Origin: Pseudomonadota bacterium
Lineage (GTDB): Bacteria > Pseudomonadota > Gammaproteobacteria > Burkholderiales > Burkholderiaceae_B
Assembly (NCBI GenBank): GCA_023423975.1
Contig: JAFAEO010000043.1
Span: 1 to 64,000 of the forward strand
Reading direction: 5' to 3'
DNA: 64,000 bases
Translations under genes and position numbers: made by a program
Notes under the pieces: model-generated
What the model was told of the DNA's origin: nothing
The model's input: only the letters and a program-made list of their open reading frames with translations
The model's database searches: none
Part shown: positions 34,200 to 42,337 of the stretch, piece after piece
Layout: every line of letters begins with the position of its first letter
Numbering within the stretch: the stretch's first letter is position 1

Positions 34200-34994
34200 A
34201 TGCACCCCATGCTCACCATCGCCGTACGTGCTGCCCGCCGTGCCGGCGCCATTATCAATCGTGGCAGTCTCGATCTGGATAAAGTCCAGATTGCACGCAA
34301 AGGCCCCAACGATTATGTTACCGAAATTGATCGGAACGCAGAACAGGCAGTGATCGAGGTGTTACGCGACGCTTATCCGGACCACGCATTTCTGGGCGAG
34401 GAATCCGGTCATATTCCGGGCGCCAAGGATAAGGAAAATGAAGTGCCGGAGTATCAGTGGGTGATTGATCCGCTGGATGGCACTACTAATTTCGTGCATG
34501 GGTTTCCCAATTATGCCGTGTCCATCGCCCTATTGCACAAGGGCGTGGTCACGCAGGCCGTGGTCTACGATCCAGCCCGCAATGAAATGTTTACTGCTAC
34601 CCGTGGTGGTGGCGCCTTTCTGAACGACCGCCGGGTGCGTGTCGGTAGCCGGACCCGCTTTTCCGACGCACTGATCGCTGGCCGATTCCCTTCAGTGTCC
34701 GGCTCTAACCGTACTGGCGCCGAACGCTACTACGGGTTAGTCGACGATTGTTCCGGTTTTCGCCGCCTGGGCGCGACCGTGCTGGAGCTGGCCTATGTTG
34801 CCGCCGGTCGTTTCGACGGCTATTGCGGGGTTCACCTTAAGCCTTGGGATCTGGCCGCAGGCAGCCTGCTGATTCTGGAAGCAGGCGGGCTTATTGCCGA
34901 TTTCGAAGGGGAACAAACCTGGCAACAAACCGGCAATGTGCTGGCCGCCAGCCCCAAAATCTTCACGCAAATGCTGATTTCGCTCAAGCAGTAA
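34200..34994 (+). CDS. suhB: inositol-1-monophosphatase family protein SuhB
   Basis: A 264-residue phosphatase of the inositol monophosphatase family; SuhB also joins the Nus complex for rRNA antitermination. The start MHPMLTIAVRAARRAG agrees with E. coli SuhB, so I use the ATG at 34200, although the GGAAAG is only 2 nt away; the ATG at 34209 is better spaced. Metal-site motifs are intact: GEESG, the catalytic WVIDPLDGTTNFVHG, and GVHLKPWDLAAG near the C-terminus. TATRGGGAFLNDRRV marks the IMPase fold. It lies 28 nt before uppP and is divergent from trmJ; its 5' region from 34107 was read as non-coding leader. Confidence 0.94.
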   Translation: MHPMLTIAVRAARRAGAIINRGSLDLDKVQIARKGPNDYVTEIDRNAEQAVIEVLRDAYPDHAFLGEESGHIPGAKDKENEVPEYQWVIDPLDGTTNFVHGFPNYAVSIALLHKGVVTQAVVYDPARNEMFTATRGGGAFLNDRRVRVGSRTRFSDALIAGRFPSVSGSNRTGAERYYGLVDDCSGFRRLGATVLELAYVAAGRFDGYCGVHLKPWDLAAGSLLILEAGGLIADFEGEQTWQQTGNVLAASPKIFTQMLISLKQ

Positions 34995-35022
34995 ACTGTT
35001 GTCCGGTTCGGAGCCCGTCATT

Positions 35023-35877
35023 ATGGATCAAGTGTGGTACCTGTTTAAAGCCGTTGTCCTGGGTATTGTTGAAGGGATAACCGAGTTTCTGCCGATTTCC
35101 AGTACTGCTCATTTGTTGATTCTGGGGGACTGGATCGGCTTTGACTCCGGGCAGTTCAAGGTGTACGAAATCGTGATCCAGCTTGGATCCATTCTGGCTG
35201 TGATGTGGTTGTACCGGCAGCGTCTGCGCGAAGTGATTGTGGGTACGTTCACCGGTAACCGGAGCGAGCAGCGCTTTACCATGAATTTGATCATTGCCTT
35301 TTTGCCGGCGGCCATTATCGGTTTGCTGCTCATCAAGCATATCAGTCAACTGCTTGATGGCAAGTTCATGGTTTACGCCTTTACGCTTGTGGTAGGCGGC
35401 ATCATTATGCTGTGGGTGGAACGACGTCCCTCCATGGCCAAGCACACTACCTTGCAAGAGCATGAGCTGGCCCATCAGACCAGAAGCCTGGAAGATATCA
35501 CCTGGAAACAGGCGCTGGTGGTGGGGTTTGCGCAATGCCTGGCGATGATTCCGGGGACCTCGCGTTCGGGCGCAACGATTATTTCCGGCATGATGGCTGG
35601 CATTCACCGCAAGACAGCGACCGAGTTTTCCTTTTTCCTGGCCATGCCAACCATGATCGCCGCCACGGTATTGAGCTTGTACAAACACGGCGGCCAACTG
35701 AGCCAGAGTAATCTGCTTGCGGTTCTGCTGGGCTTTGTTGCTGCCTATATCAGTGCATTGGTGGTGGTGCGTGCTCTGATGCGATTTTTGTCCAGTGCGT
35801 CCTATCGTCCCTTCGGATGGTACCGCATCGTTTTTGGTCTTGTCGTGGCATTGTGGGCCTGGAACCAGGTCGCCTAG
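35023..35877 (+). CDS. uppP: undecaprenyl-diphosphatase UppP (BacA)
   Basis: An inner-membrane phosphatase (284 residues) that recycles undecaprenyl diphosphate to the carrier for peptidoglycan and O-antigen, and confers bacitracin resistance when overproduced. Both signature stretches are intact: GIVEGITEFLPISSTAHLL near residue 13 (Glu-rich motif), and PGTSRSGATIISGMMAG near residue 170 (the catalytic Ser/Arg motif). Eight hydrophobic segments are visible. The ATG at 35023 is preceded by CGGAG about 9 nt upstream. It follows suhB closely and ends at an intrinsic terminator. Confidence 0.95.
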   Translation: MDQVWYLFKAVVLGIVEGITEFLPISSTAHLLILGDWIGFDSGQFKVYEIVIQLGSILAVMWLYRQRLREVIVGTFTGNRSEQRFTMNLIIAFLPAAIIGLLLIKHISQLLDGKFMVYAFTLVVGGIIMLWVERRPSMAKHTTLQEHELAHQTRSLEDITWKQALVVGFAQCLAMIPGTSRSGATIISGMMAGIHRKTATEFSFFLAMPTMIAATVLSLYKHGGQLSQSNLLAVLLGFVAAYISALVVVRALMRFLSSASYRPFGWYRIVFGLVVALWAWNQVA

Positions 35878-35903
35878 GTTTTATTGAACTACAAGAAAAT
35901 AAA

Positions 35904-35929
35904 AAAATGCCGGCATTGTCCGGCATTTT
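35904..35929 (+). terminator. bidirectional intrinsic terminator
   Basis: AAAATGCCGG, a six-base loop, CCGGCATTTT. The stem is perfect, with an A-run on its left and a T-run within its right arm, so it should work in both directions. It lies between uppP and the convergent MaoC-type gene, whose stop is at 36022. Confidence 0.85.
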
Positions 35930-36021
35930 CTCATTCTCTGCCTGCAAAATCGTTCTTATCCGCTGTGACGCAAGTGGCTACTGCCTGTTGCATGTGTAAT
36001 CAAGTCAGCGTCATTGCCCGG

Positions 36022-36888
36022 TTACTGCATGGTACGCAGGGCGGCATAGCCATTACTGAGCACAATGACATTGCGTTCCTGGACGCTGGCCTGGAAGTGA
36101 ATCTGATCCGCGCCTTCGCGCCAGATGTCGCAAACCAGTGTTTCACCCGGATACACCGGCGCCGAAAAACGAGCATCGAAACGGTATAGCAAAGCAGGGT
36201 CGTTATCGCAGCAGTCCTGTACAACCGCTCTTGCGGCATGCCCGTAGGTACACAGTCCGTGCAGAATCGGCCGTTCGAACCCCGCCGCCGCCGCTGTCTG
36301 AGGATCAATATGCAGCGGGTTCGGATCGGCATTCAATCGATAAAGAATGGCTGCATTAGGCGCTACCGGGATCTTGCGCTGATAATCAGGTGCGCGTTCA
36401 GGTACCTTTGGCAGGGCAGCCACGGGGACATCGCCCTGTCCGAAGCCACCGTCTGCACGGCAAAACGTAGTCTGCTGGATGGTGGCCACCAGCGCATCGC
36501 CTGCATCGTACATATTGCGTTCGGCAATGACCAGTGCACCCTTGTCAGCGCCCTTGTCGATCACATGCGAAATATGTGTCTTGCCGGTCAGTACGCTCTC
36601 GGCTGCCAGTGGCTTATGCCAGATGCTGCGTTGCTCGCCATGCACCAGCTTGACCCAGTTGATTCCGGTCGCCGGATCTTGCATCCAGAAGCCCGGATAG
36701 CACAGAATGCTGCTCATTGTGGGAAACGCCTGCAGCTGTTTTTCATATACGAATTGCAGTTGCGATGGGTCCAGGGGGTTGGCGCCCAGGCCGATACCCA
36801 GCGCGTACAGTATGCTATCGCGTTGCGTATAGCTGTGGCGGGTATCGGCAAAACGCCAGTTCTTGATTCGTTCGTAGTCCAGTGGCAT
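36022..36888 (-). CDS. MaoC-family enoyl-CoA hydratase (hydratase 2 type)
   Basis: A 288-residue double hot-dog protein of the hydratase 2/MaoC family, which hydrates trans-2-enoyl-CoA to (3R)-hydroxyacyl-CoA. The catalytic motif YRLNADPNPLHIDPQTAAAAGFERPILHG is near residues 185-213, with Asp and His in place. The N-terminal hot-dog (LPVPERAPDYQ-type linker, about 160) lacks a catalytic copy, as in eukaryotic hydratase 2. The length is of the two-domain type. It lies 17 nt after a short-chain dehydrogenase gene on the same strand, together equalling the two halves of peroxisomal multifunctional enzyme 2. A divergent LysR gene likely controls both. Confidence 0.9.
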   Translation of the reverse strand: MPLDYERIKNWRFADTRHSYTQRDSILYALGIGLGANPLDPSQLQFVYEKQLQAFPTMSSILCYPGFWMQDPATGINWVKLVHGEQRSIWHKPLAAESVLTGKTHISHVIDKGADKGALVIAERNMYDAGDALVATIQQTTFCRADGGFGQGDVPVAALPKVPERAPDYQRKIPVAPNAAILYRLNADPNPLHIDPQTAAAAGFERPILHGLCTYGHAARAVVQDCCDNDPALLYRFDARFSAPVYPGETLVCDIWREGADQIHFQASVQERNVIVLSNGYAALRTMQ

Positions 36889-36905
36889 GCGGGCGCTCCT
36901 TGTAA

Positions 36906-37820
36906 TCAGATGGGATCCCAGTTGATGACATCGGGAGAGCGTTCCAGTTTATGAAACTGGCCCTGCATGGCCGGGATGGCTATCTGCGCGATCAGCTCCG
37001 GCGTCCAGCCATCTGACATGTGCACGGAACGAACTGGACGCGGCTGGCTAAAGAGTAGAATTTCATTGGCCCGTACACCGAAAATCTGACCGGTGACTTC
37101 GGCTGCGGCGTCGCTGCCCAGGTAGACTGCCATTGGGGCGACTTTATGCGTTTCCATTTTCTGCAGTTTTTGCACTCGTGCTTTCTCTTCAGGCGTTTCG
37201 GCGGGAATGGAACTGGTCATGCGGCTCCAGGCAAACGGCGCAATGCAATTGGACCTGACGTTATAGCGGGCCATGTCAAGTGCAATAGACTTGGATAAGG
37301 CAGCGATGCCCAGCTTGGCGGCGGAGTAGTTGGATTGGCCGAAATTGCCGATGAGTCCCGATGTTGACGTCATATGCACGTAGGCGCCCGACTCCTGTTC
37401 GCGAAAATAGGGTGCAGCAGCGCGACTGACAAAAAATGTGCCATGCAGGTGCACATCAATGACCTGGCGCCATTCTTCTTCGTTCATTTTATGAAACAGG
37501 CGGTCGCGCAGATTCCCGGCATTGTTGACGACGATATCAATACGACCGAAATGGTCCATGGCAGTCTGCACAATCTGGCTGGCCGACTCGTAGCCGGCGA
37601 CACTGTCGGTATTGGCCACTGCAGTGCCCCCTGCCGCGGTGATTTCGTCGACTACAGCATGCGCGGGGCCATCAGTACCGCCCTGGCCGCTCAAAGACAC
37701 GTCGATATCATTTACAACCACTTTTGCGCCGGCCTTGGCATAGGCGATTGCAATGTCCCGGCCGATACCACCACCGGCACCGGTAACAATCACTACTTTT
37801 CCTTCTGCAATTGAGCCCAT
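36906..37820 (-). CDS. short-chain dehydrogenase, HSD17B4/(3R)-hydroxyacyl-CoA dehydrogenase type
   Basis: A 304-residue classical-type SDR with the extended C-terminus found in the dehydrogenase half of HSD17B4 (MFE-2). NAD site GAGGGIG (about 13-19), NNAG, and the triad in MTSTSG with YSAAKLG (Tyr-x3-Lys) are visible. NWDPI ends the protein. The start at 37820 has AGGAGA 5 nt upstream; an in-frame ATG 9 codons before lacks support. The gene precedes the MaoC hydratase by 17 nt. The pair would oxidise (3R)-hydroxyacyl-CoA from hydration of a 2-enoyl-CoA. Substrate (fatty acid, steroid side chain, terpenoid) is not shown. Confidence 0.9.
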   Translation of the reverse strand: MGSIAEGKVVIVTGAGGGIGRDIAIAYAKAGAKVVVNDIDVSLSGQGGTDGPAHAVVDEITAAGGTAVANTDSVAGYESASQIVQTAMDHFGRIDIVVNNAGNLRDRLFHKMNEEEWRQVIDVHLHGTFFVSRAAAPYFREQESGAYVHMTSTSGLIGNFGQSNYSAAKLGIAALSKSIALDMARYNVRSNCIAPFAWSRMTSSIPAETPEEKARVQKLQKMETHKVAPMAVYLGSDAAAEVTGQIFGVRANEILLFSQPRPVRSVHMSDGWTPELIAQIAIPAMQGQFHKLERSPDVINWDPI

Positions 37821-37975
37821 CGGCTTCTCCTCTAAAATTTTATGCATCCGCTCGCCGGCATGGCCGGTCGATCCGGTTAGGGATTACTATCTATTGTTGC
37901 TGGATTTCATGATAGGCCATAATGGCGGACAGCATTGTTCGTATTTCTCAACCACCCCCTTCGTGTAAGCTTAAG

Positions 37976-38884
37976 ATGCGCTATGACCTGACAGACCTCA
38001 AACTGTTCATCAATATTGGTGAAGTCTCAAACCTGACTAAGGCCGCAGAAAAAACCTTTCTGTCGTTGCCGGCTGCGAGCGCCCGAATCAAGAATCTGGA
38101 AGACTCCCTCAAGGTCCGCCTGCTGATTCGTCAGGTTACCGGCGTGAGCGTCACTCCGGCCGGTGAGGTCTTTCTCAAATATGCCAAGGAGGTATTTCAG
38201 CAGCTCGAATGCATGCATGCCGAGCTTCAGCCGTTTTCCACCGGCATCAAGGGCAAGCTGCGGATCATGGCCAATACTGCGGCAACCCATTCGTTTATGT
38301 CCGAAGCGTTGTCGACGTTCCTGGCTGAGAATCCCGACATTGATATTGAACTGGAAGAGAAACTATCCAAGGAAATTGTCTCTGCCATCCGTGGTGGCTC
38401 GGTAGATATTGGCATTGTCTCCAGCAACGTCAATCTGGATGGCCTGGATGTAGTGCCGCTGTTTCGGGACGAACTGGTGGCCGTTACCCATTTGGCGCAC
38501 GCGCTGAAAGATTTGAAGGAAATTTCATTTGAAACCCTGATCGACCAGTACCAGTTTATTGGCATCAACCCGGAAAGCGCGATTCAGACCTTTCTGGATG
38601 ACAAAGCTTACAAGCTGGGCAAGCGCTTGCATCAGCGCGTGCATGTTGGCAGTTTCGAAGCGGTCTGTCGCATGGTAGACGCAGGTATCGGGCTGGCAAT
38701 CGTACCGGTAGAATGCGCCCGTGCCTACAGCCGGGCACCGCGTTTGCATATACTCAAACTCACAGATGAATGGGCCGATCGCGAACGTAATGTCTGTCGT
38801 CTGGCCGGACGCGATCTACCCGCCTATGCAGAAAAATTCATTGGGCATCTGCTTGAGGTATCGCATCGGATGCATGAGCGCTAG
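37976..38884 (+). CDS. LysR-family transcriptional regulator
   Basis: A 302-residue LysR regulator divergent from the SDR/MaoC genes, which it probably controls. The start is set at the ATG giving MRYDLTDLKLFINIGEVSNLTKAA (37976). The helix-turn-helix is within residues 18-40 (NLTKAAEKTFLSLPAASARIKNLED) and the linker helix follows. The C-terminal effector domain starts near GIKGKLRIMANTA. The frame is open 18 codons upstream, but those residues are proline-rich and lack a site. A shared region of 155 bp must hold both promoters; I found no convincing LysR palindrome in it. Confidence 0.88.
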   Translation: MRYDLTDLKLFINIGEVSNLTKAAEKTFLSLPAASARIKNLEDSLKVRLLIRQVTGVSVTPAGEVFLKYAKEVFQQLECMHAELQPFSTGIKGKLRIMANTAATHSFMSEALSTFLAENPDIDIELEEKLSKEIVSAIRGGSVDIGIVSSNVNLDGLDVVPLFRDELVAVTHLAHALKDLKEISFETLIDQYQFIGINPESAIQTFLDDKAYKLGKRLHQRVHVGSFEAVCRMVDAGIGLAIVPVECARAYSRAPRLHILKLTDEWADRERNVCRLAGRDLPAYAEKFIGHLLEVSHRMHER

Positions 38885-38969
38885 TAGTGGGCGGCTTGGA
38901 ACTTGATCTCTAGCGGTGGGAACAAGAATCCGATGCATGTGCGACGCTGCGAGAATTGACACAAAAAAA

Positions 38970-38989
38970 CACCCTGAAGGGTGCTTTTT
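38970..38989. terminator. intrinsic terminator between LysR and CsbD genes
   Basis: CACCCT, GA loop, AGGGTG, then CTTTTT, with an A-run on the left side. It lies between convergent LysR (stop 38884) and csbD-like (stop 39000) genes and could end transcripts from both strands; the two-base loop may open by one pair. Confidence 0.75.
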
Positions 38990-38999
38990 ACTCGCTAGA

Positions 39000-39209
39000 C
39001 TATACTGCTGCGGGTTGCTTCTTATCGATGAAATCCTGAACTTGCTGTTGGGCTTCTGTTTGGGACACCGAGTATTTATCTTTAATAGCCGTTACCAGCT
39101 TATCGGCATGACCATTAATCTGCCTGACGTCACCATCGTTCAATTTACTCCATTCAGTCGTGATTGAACCTTTGATTTCATCCCATTTTTTATCTTTGAA
39201 ACCGATCAT
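39000..39209 (-). CDS. CsbD-like general stress protein
   Basis: A 69-residue acidic CsbD/YjbJ-family protein, a widespread osmotic or general-stress marker of unknown mechanism. The family pattern is intact: KWDEIKGSITTEWSKLNDGDVRQINGHADKLVTAIKDKYSVSQTEAQQQVQDF. The ATG at 39209 has GGAG about 8 nt upstream; the longer frame to 39287 begins with residues unlike the family. A second, more diverged paralog is encoded on the other strand at 39717. Confidence 0.88.
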   Translation of the reverse strand: MIGFKDKKWDEIKGSITTEWSKLNDGDVRQINGHADKLVTAIKDKYSVSQTEAQQQVQDFIDKKQPAAV

Positions 39210-39716
39210 GATAATACTCCTATTATCAATTGTTGGAGATACGAAAAACTCGCACATCCCGTGCGCCATGCATACAAAATTTGTCATTCTTTATATACCG
39301 TAAACTGGCGCGAAAAATTTTAATGTTTTTTGTGATCGTTCCACACTGCCATATCTCGAATATCCACACGGTGTTTTAATACGCCATTGTCAAAGTCAAG
39401 CGTGCAAGCTGCGTAGGTTGTTCCTTACTCTACGCGCATTCTCCATTCACTTTTTATCGTACTTTGTATGAATTTGAGTAGCCGAGCAAATTTTATTTCG
39501 GTAAGCATATGATGCTCGTTAACTATGGGTAAGAAAGTCAGCCCATATCGCCCACAGTACTCCACTTACTTGAATTGACCTAAGAATTAAGTGTAAGTAT
39601 AAAAAAAGTTGAAAAATACTAATTTGTGAAATATGTTCGCAAAGACCTTTTGTGGCCGCAACGGTGTAGAGTAAGAGATGCAGTGTGAACTAACCTGCAT
39701 CAATAAGGACAGTGCC
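39210..39716. other. divergent regulatory region between two csbD-like genes
   Basis: About 507 bp of A+T-rich DNA without a gene. It holds the promoter at 39575 for the right gene and presumably the promoter for the left gene, for which TATAAA reads on the minus strand near 39292. I see no clear inverted repeat. Confidence 0.45.
39575..39603 (+). promoter_or_regulatory. sigma-70-type promoter for the second csbD-like gene
   Basis: TTGACC (39575-39580), exactly 17 bp, then TATAAA (39598-39603). Each hexamer differs from consensus at one base. The start codon is about 114 nt from the -10, giving an untranslated leader near 105 nt, long enough for post-transcriptional control. Confidence 0.65.
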
Positions 39717-39929
39717 ATGATTATATTTAAAAATAAATGGAAAGCTGATGCCTTCAAAGTTATCCTTAAAAAACGTTGGATTAATCTGTCAACAGATGAA
39801 TTGACCGAGATTGGCGGCGACCCCGAAAAATTGATATCAATATTGCAGTTTGATTATGGTTACCCCCGCAAGGCAGCTGAGCGTGAAGTGAAAAGCTTTT
39901 GGGCTTCATATTCAGCTGCGCATGTATGA
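39717..39929 (+). CDS. diverged CsbD-like small protein
   Basis: A 70-residue protein, MIIFKNKWKADAFKVILKKRW. It keeps the CsbD layout: a Trp/Lys-rich first helix, an LSTDELTEIGGDPEKLISIL segment matching LTDDDL...GxxxxLvgxiq, then YGYPRKAAEREVKSFWASY matching the YGY-x-E-AE-x2-V motif. It is basic, unlike typical acidic CsbD proteins. The start is the ATG at 39717, with AAGGACAG upstream. I call it a distant paralog of the protein at 39000-39209 from pattern and proximity; an alignment would settle it. Confidence 0.65.
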   Translation: MIIFKNKWKADAFKVILKKRWINLSTDELTEIGGDPEKLISILQFDYGYPRKAAEREVKSFWASYSAAHV

Positions 39930-40180
39930 ATGGGGCAGCAGCTCCCGTTTGGTGGTGAAATGGTGCACGGGGTGTGCCAGATCAACGGCCCGGATAAGTA
40001 CCGCAGATGCTGCGGACGCTAATTTTGCCGGAGAAAACGGCGCCAACCGGACTTAGGCAGCGCTGAGGGGATCCTTCACGTATAAAAAACAGGGCAGGGA
40101 AGGTTCTCGCGGCATAATTGGAGTTCAAAGAACCCATAAGAACGTCATGTCATTACGAACATGATAATAAGGAGACTGTT

Positions 40181-41179
40181 TTGAAAACCCTGATGATGCA
40201 ACGCAGACAACTGCTCAAATCCGCGCTTTATGGTGCTGCCGCCGTATACGGTTTGCGACCAGCCATGGCTTTTGCAGAGCAATGGCCGGCAAAGGCGGTT
40301 AGTTTTATTGTTCCTTTTGCGCCGGGCGGCCCGGTCGATACGGCCGCGCGCATTGTGACCAATGGCTTGACCAAGCAATGGCAGCAGACCGCCGTGATAG
40401 AAAATCGCGCGGGCGCCGGTGGCATTCTGGGGGCCAGGCTGTCGGCCCAGGCCAAACCGGACGGGTACAATTATTTTTTTGCCGCCATTCATCATGCTAT
40501 TTTACCCAGTCTGAATAAATCCCTGGATTATGACATTCAACAGGACTTTGTACCGGTGGGCATGGTGGCACGTTTTCCGATCATATTGGTAGCTCATCCG
40601 TCGCTGAAGGTTAAATCGGTCAAGGAGCTGATTGCGCTGGCAAAGGCCCAGCCCGGCAAAATTGCCTATAGTTCCTCGGGCACGGGTGGCGGCACGCACC
40701 TGGCTGGCGCCTTGTTTGCCAGCATGGCCGGTATTGAGCTGCAGCACGTGCCCTACAAGGGCAGTGCGCCGGCGGTTCAGGATCTGGTGGGTGGCCAGGT
40801 GCAGTTGATGTTTGCCGATGCCACGTCTGCCTTGCCTTTTATTAAATCCGGCAAGGTGATTCCGTTAGGTGTGGGCAATCCCCAGAGATCGGACCTCGCG
40901 CCGGATGTCCCTCCCATCGCCGACGAAGGCTTGCCAGGCTACGAAGCCTATTCGTGGAGTGGTCTGTTTGCGCCTGTGGGCACGCCGGCCGACGTGGTGA
41001 AGCAGTTCAATCAAAATCTCAATGCGCAGTTGAACGACAAAAGCGTCATTGAAAAAATGCATGGCAGCGGATCGGAAGCCGTGCCCATGACGCCGGAGGA
41101 GTTCGGCACGTTTCTGAGCGACGAAATTGCCAAGTGGCGTAAAACCATCAGCGAGGCCAACATCACCATCCAGGGCTGA
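40181..41179 (+). CDS. Bug-family (TctC) periplasmic solute-binding protein
   Basis: A 332-residue TTT-type receptor. Its signal begins after RRQLLKSALYGAAAVYGLRPAMAFA, which includes a Arg-Arg that looks Tat-like but lacks a following Phe-Leu-Lys. Mature sequence QWPAKAVSFIVPFAPGGPVDT is typical, with NRAGAGGILGA, SSSGTGGGTHLAGA and HVPYKGSAPAVQDLVGG. I place the start at TTG 40181, because GGAG is 6 nt upstream; the ATG pair at 40193/40196 is 18 nt or more from that site. It is convergent with the two Bug genes that follow. The ligand is unknown. Confidence 0.88.
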   Translation: MKTLMMQRRQLLKSALYGAAAVYGLRPAMAFAEQWPAKAVSFIVPFAPGGPVDTAARIVTNGLTKQWQQTAVIENRAGAGGILGARLSAQAKPDGYNYFFAAIHHAILPSLNKSLDYDIQQDFVPVGMVARFPIILVAHPSLKVKSVKELIALAKAQPGKIAYSSSGTGGGTHLAGALFASMAGIELQHVPYKGSAPAVQDLVGGQVQLMFADATSALPFIKSGKVIPLGVGNPQRSDLAPDVPPIADEGLPGYEAYSWSGLFAPVGTPADVVKQFNQNLNAQLNDKSVIEKMHGSGSEAVPMTPEEFGTFLSDEIAKWRKTISEANITIQG

Positions 41180-41283
41180 TTTATCGCGCAACAATGACAA
41201 TCAGGGAGCAGGCGATTGCTTTTTCATCAGCATATCGCTTGCTCCCTGATTGCTTTGGGCCAGGTATCGGGCGGCGCCCGGTT

Positions 41284-42258
41284 CTATTTAGCTGCCTGGA
41301 TGCCGGCTTTTGCTGTAACTTCGCCCCACAAGCGGTATTCGTTATCGATACGTGACTTCAGTTGCTTGCCGCTGCGCAGAGAAATGGTATAGCCCACTTT
41401 TTCCATTTGCTTGCGGTACTCGGGCAGTTCAGAGACCGTCTTGAGAGCCCTTTCAATCTCACCGGCCGTTGCATCATCCAGTTTCGCGGGGGCGACAACC
41501 CCGTACCAGCCGGTTACATCGTAGTCTTCAATACCCGCTTCGGACATGGACGGCACGTCGGGCAGCGCGCGATTGCGCTCTTTGGAGGTAACCGCCAGGG
41601 CCCGAACCTTGCCGCTGTTGATGTAATTGATCGCTGTACCGGTGATGTCGAACATCATGGACGTCTTGCCGCCAATCACATCGATCATGGCCGGGGCGTT
41701 GCCGCGATAGGGAACGTGCAGCATTTGCGTACCGGTTCGCTGTTTGAGCAGTTCGGCAGACAGCTGGTTGGATGATCCTACACCGGCCGAACCAAATGAT
41801 AAGGCGCCAGGATTGGCCTTGGCGTAGGCAATAAGTTCACTGATATTTTTAACCGGCAATTTGTTATTGACGACCAGCACATTGGTGTATTCGACCAGGT
41901 TGCCCAGGTAACGGAAATCCCGATCCTTGTCGATCTGGATTCCTTTTTGAATATGCGGCGTGATGGTCAGTGTCGGACTGGCCAGAAAATACAGCACGCT
42001 GCCGTCCGCCGCAGCCCGTGCCACGTTTTCCGCAGCGATGATGCCGCTGGCGCCGGTTTTGTTTTCGACAACGACCGGCTGCCCGATCTGGTCGCCCAGA
42101 AATTTGGCAAATTGCCGGGCGGCCGTATCCACCGGTCCGCCGGCTGCATAGCCGACCACCAGTTTGACAGGTTTGTCAGGCCAGTGATTATTGGCCCAGA
42201 CAAGGGCTGGGGAAAGCAGCCACAGCAGGGGAGTGAAACGCAAGTAACGTTTTGACAT
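41284..42258 (-). CDS. Bug-family (TctC) periplasmic solute-binding protein
   Basis: A 324-residue receptor with Sec signal (KRYLRFTPLLWLLSPALVWA), then NNHWPDKPVKLVVGYAAGGPVDT. Further motifs are NKTGASGIIAAENVARA, FGSAGVGSSNQLSAEL and HVPYRGNAPAMIDVIGG. The ATG at 42258 has GGAGAC; the open frame beyond it (to 42411) is not supported. It lies 79 bp downstream of another Bug gene on the same strand. The leader GGAGACATCATG is shared with that gene, hinting at tandem duplication, though the proteins differ considerably. Confidence 0.9.
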   Translation of the reverse strand: MSKRYLRFTPLLWLLSPALVWANNHWPDKPVKLVVGYAAGGPVDTAARQFAKFLGDQIGQPVVVENKTGASGIIAAENVARAAADGSVLYFLASPTLTITPHIQKGIQIDKDRDFRYLGNLVEYTNVLVVNNKLPVKNISELIAYAKANPGALSFGSAGVGSSNQLSAELLKQRTGTQMLHVPYRGNAPAMIDVIGGKTSMMFDITGTAINYINSGKVRALAVTSKERNRALPDVPSMSEAGIEDYDVTGWYGVVAPAKLDDATAGEIERALKTVSELPEYRKQMEKVGYTISLRSGKQLKSRIDNEYRLWGEVTAKAGIQAAK

Positions 42259-42337
42259 GATGTCTCCATTGGTCAGTTTGTGGTCGGAAGGCACATAGGA
42301 TGGGCACCTTCCGCAATACACAGCTGCGGTCCTGGCG

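Noticed and set aside
40181..40270. Tat signal on the Bug receptor
   Set aside because: The Arg-Arg is followed by Gln-Leu-Leu-Lys, not the consensus Phe-Leu; Bug proteins are normally Sec-exported.
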